A stretch of 7,646 nt of DNA from an uncultured Actinomycetes bacterium (lineage in GTDB: Bacteria > Actinomycetota > Acidimicrobiia > Acidimicrobiales > RAAP-2): contig CAIKVF010000110.1 of the NCBI GenBank assembly GCA_903830745.1, forward strand, positions 1-7,646, given 5' to 3'. The stretch's first letter is position 1. Each line of letters starts with the position of its first letter. Below, one piece after another: positions 1-5,072 of the stretch. Below the pieces are notes generated by a model that saw only the letters and a list, made by a program, of their open reading frames with translations, was not told where the DNA came from and did no database searches. A program made the translations under genes and the position numbers.

Positions 1-122
1 GTTGGGGCACTCACGAGAACATTTACGTTCTGGTCAATGGCTTCAATCGCGTCTAGCTGAAAGTTGTCTGGTCCAAAGCCAAGTCCATCAATGAACCTGC
101 TCCGGTAATCTCCGGTGATCAT
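1..122 (-). CDS. helY: HelY-type DEAD/DEAH-box helicase, N-terminal fragment (runs off the window)
   Basis: Only the first 40 codons are present. The gene starts at an ATG that shares the bases ATGA with the tatC stop codon, a 4-base overlap typical of translational coupling. The visible protein ends with a segment reading roughly F-x-P-D-N-F-Q-L-D-A-I-E-A-I, then N-V-L-V-S-A-P. This matches the Q-motif-like region of Ski2/Mtr4-family helicases (F-x-L-D-x-F-Q-x-x-A) leading into the Walker A loop; the following T-G-x-G-K-T would lie just beyond base 1. In mycobacteria helY directly follows tatC, so gene order supports the call. The family consists of large ATP-dependent RNA/DNA helicases; the role in this organism is unknown. 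No strong Shine-Dalgarno sequence is visible. The assignment rests on a short fragment plus neighbourhood. Confidence 0.75.
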   Translation of the reverse strand, partial: MITGDYRSRFIDGLGFGPDNFQLDAIEAIDQNVNVLVSAP

Positions 123-847
123 TTTCTAGCGATCTTACCTACACCAATTGCACCGAAGTAGAAAACAACGAGCGGAACTGCCAGTGCACACATTGAAAGA
201 GGATCACCACTTGGGGTGAAGACAGCAGATGCAATAGTTATTCCAATACATGCGTAGCGCCAGTTTCGAAGCAATGTCCTAGGCGTCACTGCTCCGGCAA
301 GTTGTAATGCAACAAGTACTACTGGAAACTCGAATGTAAGTCCAAAGGCGAAGAGCATCAGAGTAAGTAGTGACAAGTACTGGTTCGGGTTGTATTCCGT
401 TACCAATGTATTTCCGCCGATGGCTTGAAGGAACTGAATTGCGTGACCGAAGCTGAAGTACGCAACGACCATTCCAATAACGAAGAAAATTACTGCGGCA
501 ATAACAAAAGGAATAATGTATTTTTTCTCATTCTTTTTTAGTCCGGGATTAATAAAGCGCCAAGCTTGCCAAAATATAACTGGAAGCGAGAAGATGATTC
601 CTCCATAAACCGAAATCTTGATTCGAAGCGATAGCCCATCCATTGGATTCGTAATAAGAAACTTGCAAGCATGAATGTTTGCGGCACAGTAAGGGTGTTG
701 TAACCATTTAAGGATTGGGGCATAAAAGAGAAACGAGAGAACGCCAAAAACAAACACGCTGATTGTTGTCACAAAGAATCGATGACGAATTTCGGAGAGA
801 TGCTCCGCAAGTGTCATGCCTGTTGCGGCTTTGCTAAATCTGCTCAT
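119..847 (-). CDS. tatC: Twin-arginine translocase subunit TatC
   Basis: TatC is the multi-spanning core of the Tat translocase, which binds twin-arginine signal peptides and exports folded proteins across the cytoplasmic membrane. The 242-residue protein has the family length and about six hydrophobic segments. Recognisable signatures are E-H-L-S-E-I-R-H-R near residues 15-23 (cytoplasmic N-terminus, with the conserved Glu at 19), the first cytoplasmic loop with Glu107 in K-K-N-E-K-K, the intramembrane Glu173 in F-E-F-P, and T-P-S-G-D-P-L-S-M at 211-219. Near the end, where many homologues have L-Y-E, this one reads F-Y-F (Phe231); I am not sure how unusual that is in Actinobacteria. The start lies 2 bases after the stop of the upstream tatA/B gene and has no Shine-Dalgarno sequence, so translation is probably coupled. 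Met11 (M-T-L-A-E-H-L) is a possible alternative start. The 3' end overlaps helY by 4 bases. Confidence 0.95.
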   Translation of the reverse strand: MSRFSKAATGMTLAEHLSEIRHRFFVTTISVFVFGVLSFLFYAPILKWLQHPYCAANIHACKFLITNPMDGLSLRIKISVYGGIIFSLPVIFWQAWRFINPGLKKNEKKYIIPFVIAAVIFFVIGMVVAYFSFGHAIQFLQAIGGNTLVTEYNPNQYLSLLTLMLFAFGLTFEFPVVLVALQLAGAVTPRTLLRNWRYACIGITIASAVFTPSGDPLSMCALAVPLVVFYFGAIGVGKIARK

Positions 848-849
848 AA

Positions 850-1269
850 TTAGTTCATTGATGGATCGCTGGGCTGTGGCGCGTCACCAATAAGGGTTGT
901 GTCTGGGGCAGGCGCTGAATCAGCGGCAGGAAGGACGACATCTGAGTAAGGTGCAGGGATATCAATCCCATCTTCCTTCTTCGCTTCTAAATCAGCAAGT
1001 ATTTTTGCTGTTATAACTTTTTCTTCAGATTGTTCAGCAAGTTTATTAAGCATGTTTACAGGGTTTCTTGCAATTCGAGCAATGTCACCGGCGCTTGGAA
1101 GGTCTGGAATGACATCTCTAACTTCTGACTCAATTTTTTTCTGAATGTTTTTGAGAGATGACCAGGCCGAGCCGAGCTTTTCTGCGACCTCTGGAAGTTT
1201 GTCCGGTCCAAGAAGAAGTAGCGCCACGGCAATAATGACAATGATTTTGATTGGGCTTAAATCGAACAC
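850..1269 (-). CDS. tatA/B: Sec-independent translocase TatA/TatB-family subunit (TatB-like)
   Basis: This is the single-span partner of TatC. The 139-residue protein has one N-terminal membrane segment (about residues 7-20), a hinge L-G-P-D-K-L-P at 20-26, an amphipathic helix (about 27-50), and a long polar, Pro/Ala/Asp-rich cytoplasmic tail. The L-G-P hinge and the long tail resemble TatB; classical TatA has F-G at this hinge. It carries Lys at position 8 where E. coli TatB has Glu. It may work as TatB with a separate TatA encoded elsewhere, or as a bifunctional TatA/B; the window cannot decide. The start is GTG (codon 1267-1269); an in-frame TAG lies immediately upstream, so the frame cannot begin earlier. 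There is no Shine-Dalgarno sequence at normal spacing, but TACAAT lies at -12 to -7, suggesting a leaderless mRNA. tatC follows after 2 bases. Confidence 0.9.
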   Translation of the reverse strand: MFDLSPIKIIVIIAVALLLLGPDKLPEVAEKLGSAWSSLKNIQKKIESEVRDVIPDLPSAGDIARIARNPVNMLNKLAEQSEEKVITAKILADLEAKKEDGIDIPAPYSDVVLPAADSAPAPDTTLIGDAPQPSDPSMN

Positions 1270-1275
1270 CTAGAC

Positions 1276-1281
1276 ATTGTA
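1276..1281 (-). promoter_or_regulatory. Candidate -10 element (TACAAT) for a leaderless tatA/B-tatC-helY transcript
   Basis: TACAAT occupies -12 to -7 relative to the first base of the tatA/B GTG start codon, exactly where the sigma-70-type TANNNT element should be if transcription begins on that G. Leaderless mRNAs with this arrangement are common in Actinobacteria. No convincing -35 hexamer is seen, which is usual for such promoters. The motif is short and could occur by chance; the support comes from the exact spacing, the missing Shine-Dalgarno sequence and the same layout at lepB. Confidence 0.5.
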
Positions 1282-1299
1282 GGGCGGTGTGCTCGCCCC
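1281..1299 (-). other. Short GC-rich hairpin in the lepB-tatA/B gap
   Basis: On the minus strand GGGCG (1298-1294) can pair with CGCCC (1286-1282) around a 7-base loop AGCACAC, plus one possible G-U pair at the base. It is not followed by a T-run, so it is not a classical intrinsic terminator. A purine-rich AGGAGAGG lies directly upstream of the stem, too far from the GTG start unless the stem folds. It could be a processing or stability element of a read-through transcript, or simply chance. Confidence 0.35.
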
Positions 1300-1303
1300 T
1301 CTC

Positions 1304-1990
1304 CTAGAACCAGTGCAGGCGTGAAAATGGCCAAATTCTTACAAATACCTTGCCAATTATGTTTTTGCGTGGCACGTAACCCCAGTAGCGGCTGTCACAG
1401 GAGTCAGGGTGGTTGTCACCAATCACGAAGTAAGAGTTAGCTGGCACAACTTGTTTTTCAATAAAACGTGCACCCAATGGTTCATTGTGCGGCCAGTTTT
1501 CTTTTAAGGCGACACCATTAATCAAAATCGTGTCGCCCTTTGAAGAAACCTTGTCACCCGGTACTCCAACAACACGCTTTACGAGATCAGATACGGAGTC
1601 TCCACACTGAGTCGCTACAGCCGCAGGTGCTTTAAAGACAATGATGTCTCCAGTGTTGACTGTTCCAAAGGTCACGCTGAGTTTGTCAACAATGATTCGG
1701 TCACCAATTAAGAGTGTTGGCTCCATTGACGCAGACGGAATGTAATAGGTCTGAAAGACAAACACACGGGCAAAGGCTGATACCAAGAGAGCAATTCCAA
1801 TAATTGTGACCCACTCAATGCCGGCCCTTCTCCTCTTGCGTCTGCCTCTTGCTTTTTTGAGTCGATGAATGTCTTCTTCAGTTTGCCCGAAGCCCATTCC
1901 GGTGTTTTCATCGGCGAAAGAAACGACGTAGGGAGACCAGTCGAAATCGTTTATATCGATTTCTAAATTTGAGTTGTCCTCATCAGCCAC
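1304..1990 (-). CDS. lepB: Signal peptidase I (type I leader peptidase)
   Basis: This membrane-anchored S26 serine protease cleaves signal peptides from exported preproteins on the outer face of the membrane. The 228-residue protein has a cytoplasmic N-terminal extension of about 55 residues, acidic at first and ending in a very basic stretch K-K-A-R-G-R-R-K-R-R-R (46-55). A single membrane span follows (about 60-79), then the catalytic domain. Catalytic Ser88 lies in P-S-A-S-M-E-P-T-L, general-base Lys138 in L-V-K-R-V-V-G-V-P-G-D, and the conserved box G-D-N-x5-D-S-R-x-W-G at 191-204. It starts with GTG only 9 bases after the pafA stop, in the same frame as pafA, and lacks a Shine-Dalgarno sequence; TAACCT at -12 to -7 suggests a leaderless transcript. 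In other Actinobacteria lepB usually lies near rplS/rnhB, so this position beside the proteasome genes is unusual. Met32 is a less likely alternative start. Confidence 0.95.
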   Translation of the reverse strand: MADEDNSNLEIDINDFDWSPYVVSFADENTGMGFGQTEEDIHRLKKARGRRKRRRAGIEWVTIIGIALLVSAFARVFVFQTYYIPSASMEPTLLIGDRIIVDKLSVTFGTVNTGDIIVFKAPAAVATQCGDSVSDLVKRVVGVPGDKVSSKGDTILINGVALKENWPHNEPLGARFIEKQVVPANSYFVIGDNHPDSCDSRYWGYVPRKNIIGKVFVRIWPFSRLHWF

Positions 1991-1996
1991 AGAACA

Positions 1997-2002
1997 AGGT
2001 TA
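1997..2002 (-). promoter_or_regulatory. Candidate -10 element (TAACCT) for a leaderless lepB transcript
   Basis: TAACCT fits TANNNT and lies exactly at -12 to -7 of the lepB GTG start codon. Its first three bases are the TAA stop codon of pafA, so the promoter would be embedded in the end of the upstream gene. The 9 bases between the genes (CCTTGTTCT) offer no ribosome binding site, which favours leaderless initiation or coupling. No clear -35 at proper spacing is visible; a TTGATT at 2029-2024 is spaced too far away. Confidence 0.45.
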
Positions 2003-3373
2003 GTCGTGACGTTCAAGCGATGAAATCAATTTCTTAAATCGATCGTCTGTGCTTTTGAAGGGGTCTTTTAATAGGACTGTTCGCTGCATCTCATCATTTA
2101 GCTTCAAGTGAACCCAGTCAACGGTGTAATCACGTCGCCACTCTTTTGCAGCTTTAATGAACGTTCCTCGCATGTGAGCACGTGTTGTTGCCGGCGGCGT
2201 AGTTGTTGCCTCTTTTATGTCTTCGTCGCTCACCATGCGTGTGAAGTGCCCTCTGGCTTGGCGTCGGTAGTAGAGGCCCTTGTCGACATTGGTGTCGTGA
2301 TACAAAAGGTCAATCAACGCAATCTTTGGATCAGACAGGGCAATATGAGAACGCTCTTGTTCTCGCTCAATAATCTGCAGCTTTGCAATCCAGTCAACTC
2401 GGTCGCTCAAGAGCATTGGATCACTCCGGTACTGCTCAATAACCTCACGCCAGAGTCGCACAGCATTCTTTTGATCCTCTGGAAGTTCATCATGACCCTG
2501 TACGAAAGCTTCAGCGCGCTCACAGAGGTCTTCTTGGATCTCGAGCGCCGTCATGTCTCGTCCATTGACAAGCTTTACGGTTTCTTTGCTCCATAGATCG
2601 TAGGAAATGTCCCTCAATGCATTAATCGGAGAAGCCATGTTGTAGTCACGAAGCACTGTTTGCTTATCTTCAATCATTGCGAGCACTACAGCTGCTGTTC
2701 CTACTTTTAGATACGTAGCGAATTCGCTCATGTTGGAGTCACCAACAATTACGTGAAGGCGTCGGAATCGTTCAGGATCTGCGTGTGGTTCGTCTCTCGT
2801 GTTAATAATTGGACGACTTCTCGTTGTTGCTGAAGAGATTGCTTCCCAAATGTGCTCAGCTCGCTGGCTCATTGAATAGTTCGTTCCCTTGGTGTTTGTC
2901 ACGACTTTTCCGGCACCAGTGAAGATTTGGCGAGAAATTAAATACGGAATGAATACTTGCTCGAGCCTGGTTAAATCTTCGATTCGCTCAATGCAGTAGT
3001 TCTCATGGCATCCATACGAGTTTCCCGTTGAGTCGGTGTTGTTCTTAAAGAGAAATATCTCACCACGAATGCCTTCATCATCGAGTTGCTGCTGAGCGTA
3101 ATCAACCAGCTCTCGAAGAATCATCTCGCCGGCTTTATCTTGAGCCACGACATCGTGCAGTGAATCGCACTCTGCGCTTGCGAACTCGGGGTGTGAGCCA
3201 ACGTCTAGATAGAGGCGGCTTCCGTTTTCAAGAAAGACATTGGAGGATCTTCCCCATGCAACAACTTTTCTAAAGAGAAATCTGGATACTTCGTCAGGAC
3301 TTAGTCGACGCTGCCCGCGAAGCGTGAAAGTGACACCGAATTCGGTTTCTATTCCGTAGATTCTTCGAAGCAT
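2000..3373 (-). CDS. pafA: Pup-protein ligase PafA
   Basis: PafA uses ATP to phosphorylate the C-terminal glutamate of Pup and joins it by an isopeptide bond to lysines of target proteins, marking them for the proteasome. The 457-residue protein has family length and the carboxylate-amine-ligase fold shared with Dop. Visible motifs are G-I-E-T-E-F-G-V at 7-14 (metal/ATP-binding Glu9), R-L-Y-L-D-V-G-S-H-P-E at 53-63 (catalytic-base Asp57, plus Tyr55 and Glu63), F-K-N-N-T-D at 109-114, G-C-H-E-N-Y at 121-126, R-P-I-I-N-T-R-D-E-P-H at 187-197 and G-D-S-N-M-S-E at 211-217. The small C-terminal domain contains V-D-W-V-H-L-K-L-N-D. It lacks the loop insertion between Glu9 and Asp57 found in Dop, so the ligase assignment is secure. 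An ATG start preceded by a good Shine-Dalgarno sequence follows prcA by 24 bases. The pafB/pafC regulators that usually come next are absent. Confidence 0.98.
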   Translation of the reverse strand: MLRRIYGIETEFGVTFTLRGQRRLSPDEVSRFLFRKVVAWGRSSNVFLENGSRLYLDVGSHPEFASAECDSLHDVVAQDKAGEMILRELVDYAQQQLDDEGIRGEIFLFKNNTDSTGNSYGCHENYCIERIEDLTRLEQVFIPYLISRQIFTGAGKVVTNTKGTNYSMSQRAEHIWEAISSATTRSRPIINTRDEPHADPERFRRLHVIVGDSNMSEFATYLKVGTAAVVLAMIEDKQTVLRDYNMASPINALRDISYDLWSKETVKLVNGRDMTALEIQEDLCERAEAFVQGHDELPEDQKNAVRLWREVIEQYRSDPMLLSDRVDWIAKLQIIEREQERSHIALSDPKIALIDLLYHDTNVDKGLYYRRQARGHFTRMVSDEDIKEATTTPPATTRAHMRGTFIKAAKEWRRDYTVDWVHLKLNDEMQRTVLLKDPFKSTDDRFKKLISSLERHD

Positions 3374-3378
3374 GTAGT

Positions 3379-3385
3379 CTCCCCT
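3379..3385 (-). promoter_or_regulatory. Ribosome binding site of pafA
   Basis: AGGGGAG lies 5 bases before the pafA ATG. It is one of only two clear Shine-Dalgarno sequences in the window and fixes the pafA start inside the 24-base gap after prcA. Confidence 0.75.
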
Positions 3386-3397
3386 CTTGCTGTTCTA

Positions 3398-4075
3398 TCA
3401 GCCGAGGAGTTCACTAACTCGGTTATCGCTTAAGCGTGTGAATGTGCGACGTGCTCCGTTGTCTTCAAGTGTTGCAACTTCTAAATCTTCCACCGATATC
3501 GTACGTTCGGGTCCAGAGATTGCTGATACGCAGTCCTTGAGTGTCTGTGCGAGTGGCTTGAGTTCAGATTCACTCGCCGTGAATCGCCCCTTGATGGTTT
3601 CAGCATCTCCACCAAGAACCGCAAACAATGGCTCGTCAGTAATAGTTCCTTCGTAGCCCACTCGGTACAGCTTCGTTGGTCGAATGTTGTTTCCAAGTTG
3701 TGCCACAAGAATCTCTACTTCGAGAGGCTTCTGTCCTTCTGAGAAGACTTGACCGAGATATTGAGCGAAATAATTAGCGAGCGCGCGTGCGTCAACATCT
3801 TCACGTGAGTAGGTGTAACCAGTTCCATCAGCCCAGCGAATACCAGCTTCTTTTAGGCGGTCGAACTCGTTGTACTTACCTACTCCAGCGAATGCCAGGC
3901 GGTCATAGATTTCAGAAATCTTGTTTAATGAAGCAGACGGGTTCTCTGCAACCATGACCACGCCGGTTTCATAAATTGCAGCGACGATCGAACGTCCACG
4001 AGCAATTCCCTTTTGGGCGAATTCGGCACGGTCTTTTGTTAGCTGCTCTGGATTGACGTAGAAATAATTGCTCAT
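3398..4075 (-). CDS. prcA: Proteasome subunit alpha PrcA
   Basis: PrcA forms the two outer seven-membered rings of the 20S proteasome, gates entry and docks the ARC/Mpa ATPase. The 225-residue protein begins with the alpha-type segment Y-F-Y-V-N-P-E-Q followed by a helix ending K-G-I-A-R-G-R-S at 22-29, whose Lys22 matches the activator-binding pocket lysine. Other family signatures are V-A-E-N-P-S at 42-47, L-N-K-I-S-E-I-Y-D-R-L at 50-60, F-A-G-V-G-K-Y-N-E-F-D at 62-72 and Y-E-G-T-I-T-D-E-P near 140-148. It has no N-terminal catalytic threonine, as expected for alpha. It is shorter than the M. tuberculosis protein (248) mainly because the C-terminal tail is missing. The ATG overlaps the prcB stop (ATGA) and has GGAGG 9 bases upstream. 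The stop TGA is followed at once by an in-frame TAG. Confidence 0.97.
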   Translation of the reverse strand: MSNYFYVNPEQLTKDRAEFAQKGIARGRSIVAAIYETGVVMVAENPSASLNKISEIYDRLAFAGVGKYNEFDRLKEAGIRWADGTGYTYSREDVDARALANYFAQYLGQVFSEGQKPLEVEILVAQLGNNIRPTKLYRVGYEGTITDEPLFAVLGGDAETIKGRFTASESELKPLAQTLKDCVSAISGPERTISVEDLEVATLEDNGARRTFTRLSDNRVSELLG

Positions 4076-4866
4076 CGAAGCGTTCCTCCAGCAATGCCAC
4101 CTGAATTTGTTCGACGATCATTGATTGTCTTAAAGCGTGCAGCAACTGCGTCAACAGGAACCTCTTGGAAGCCTTCTTCGTTGATGATCACCATTATTGG
4201 AAATAGTCCTCGCACGAAGTCAGGTCCACCAGTGCTTGGATCGTTGTCTCCTGCTTCGTAAAGGGCCAGTGCCCCAAGCTCGAGTGCTGCTTCTAAGTCC
4301 AGGTCACTTCTAAAGCCCAGGCGAAGTGCGCTCTCAGCAAATGGAGATCCTGAACCGATTGTTGCGAAGTCTGCTCTTTCGTAGCATCCACCGGCTCCAT
4401 CGAATTCAAAGATGCGCCCAACCTTGTGGCTGGTGTCCCATCCAGCGAGAAGTGGCATCACGGTGAGCGGTGTTGTGAAGTTGTTGTTCTGAATGATTGG
4501 TGACAGATAGTTGGCCTTACCTTCAAGGCTGAGAGAAGTGTCAGTCATTTTCTCGTAGTGCTCAAATGAAAGTTGTGCGAGCTTGATGAATTCAATGCCA
4601 CGCGCTGCCGATCCTGAAATTGCGATTGCCGTAAAACGATCAGCCGCTTCAATCTTTCTGATGTCTCGACTTGCAATGTAGTGACCAGTCGCCTGACGGT
4701 CTCCGACCATCACCACTCCACCTACATAACGAACAGCAATAACTGTGGTGGCGTGCGGGAGATCAATTGACTCAGACGACTGCGGTGCACTTAGTCCTGT
4801 GGACTTTGCGAACCGAAAGAAGTCGGGACCTGGATCGTCCTGAGCACTAAAAAGCGGAAGACCCAT
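4072..4866 (-). CDS. prcB: Proteasome subunit beta PrcB (proteolytic subunit)
   Basis: PrcB forms the two inner rings of the 20S core and carries the proteolytic N-terminal threonine, exposed by autocatalytic removal of a propeptide. The 264-residue precursor has a propeptide of about 39 residues ending D-L-P-H-A, then T40-T-V-I-A-V. Asp56 (G-D-R) corresponds to Asp17 of the mature enzyme and Lys71 (D-I-R-K) to Lys33; G-S-G-S follows in the second half, and S-T-G-G-P-D-F-V-R-G near the end is typical. The residue before the catalytic Thr is Ala (codon GCC), whereas Gly is nearly universal there; this could slow or alter self-processing. The mature region has a one-residue deletion between Asp56 and Lys71 compared with M. 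tuberculosis. ATG lies 2 bases after the pup stop with only a weak SD-like GGCGAG; the 3' end overlaps prcA by 4 bases. Confidence 0.97.
   Translation of the reverse strand: MGLPLFSAQDDPGPDFFRFAKSTGLSAPQSSESIDLPHATTVIAVRYVGGVVMVGDRQATGHYIASRDIRKIEAADRFTAIAISGSAARGIEFIKLAQLSFEHYEKMTDTSLSLEGKANYLSPIIQNNNFTTPLTVMPLLAGWDTSHKVGRIFEFDGAGGCYERADFATIGSGSPFAESALRLGFRSDLDLEAALELGALALYEAGDNDPSTGGPDFVRGLFPIMVIINEEGFQEVPVDAVAARFKTINDRRTNSGGIAGGTLR
4085..4089 (-). promoter_or_regulatory. Ribosome binding site of prcA within the end of prcB
   Basis: GGAGG, 9 bases before the prcA ATG and inside the last codons of prcB, is a strong Shine-Dalgarno match. With the ATGA overlap it should give near-equal synthesis of the two proteasome subunits. 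Confidence 0.75.
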
Positions 4867-4868
4867 TA

Positions 4869-5063
4869 CTACTCGCCGCCCTTTTGAACGTAATTACGAA
4901 CGAACTCCTCAGCGTTCTCTTCTAGTACTTCGTCGATCTCATCGAGAAGGTCATCAAGGTCATTCTTCAACTGGTCGCCCTTAGTTGTGTCGACATTGAC
5001 TGCAGCTTGTTCTGTGGACGCTCGCTCGGTCTTTTGTTTTTGGATTCGTTCTTGTTCGCTCAT
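4869..5063 (-). CDS. pup: Prokaryotic ubiquitin-like protein Pup
   Basis: Pup is the small protein tag attached by PafA to lysines of proteins destined for the proteasome. The 64-residue product equals the M. tuberculosis Pup in length. The N-terminal half is polar and probably disordered, the part that ARC/Mpa engages to begin unfolding. The C-terminal half has the conserved helical block D-L-L-D-E-I-D-E-V-L-E-E-N-A-E-E-F-V (38-55), which binds the ATPase coiled coils, then Y-V-Q-K-G-G-E. It ends in Glu, not Gln, so it needs no deamidation before ligation; Corynebacterium Pup is similar. Five lysines (9, 11, 28, 33, 61) could in principle accept further Pup. It starts 9 bases after dop and ends 2 bases before prcB; the upstream AAAAGAACT is a poor ribosome binding site. 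Confidence 0.98.
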   Translation of the reverse strand: MSEQERIQKQKTERASTEQAAVNVDTTKGDQLKNDLDDLLDEIDEVLEENAEEFVRNYVQKGGE

Positions 5064-5072
5064 AGTTCTTTT

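Noticed and set aside
692..694. Phe instead of the Tyr/Phe-adjacent Glu near the TatC C-terminus (about bases 155-157 of the gene's 3' part)
   Set aside because: E. coli TatC has Glu here, but I cannot say that actinobacterial TatC usually does, so I do not claim it as unusual. The coordinates given are only a placeholder inside tatC; the residue is Phe231.
1281..1299. Intrinsic terminator after lepB
   Set aside because: The stem is short and no T-run follows it on the minus strand, so termination there is not supported.
2108..2596. A plus-strand open frame of 162 codons
   Set aside because: It lies entirely inside pafA, whose motifs and length are unambiguous. Its translation is Cys/Leu/Ser-rich with no recognisable domain, as expected for an antisense shadow.
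2754..2813. Nucleotide similarity to 5839-5911, looking like a dispersed repeat
   Set aside because: The similarity comes from the paralogous PafA and Dop active-site regions (N-T-R-D-E-P-H and G-D-x-N-M-S motifs); it reflects ancient duplication, not a mobile or recombining repeat.
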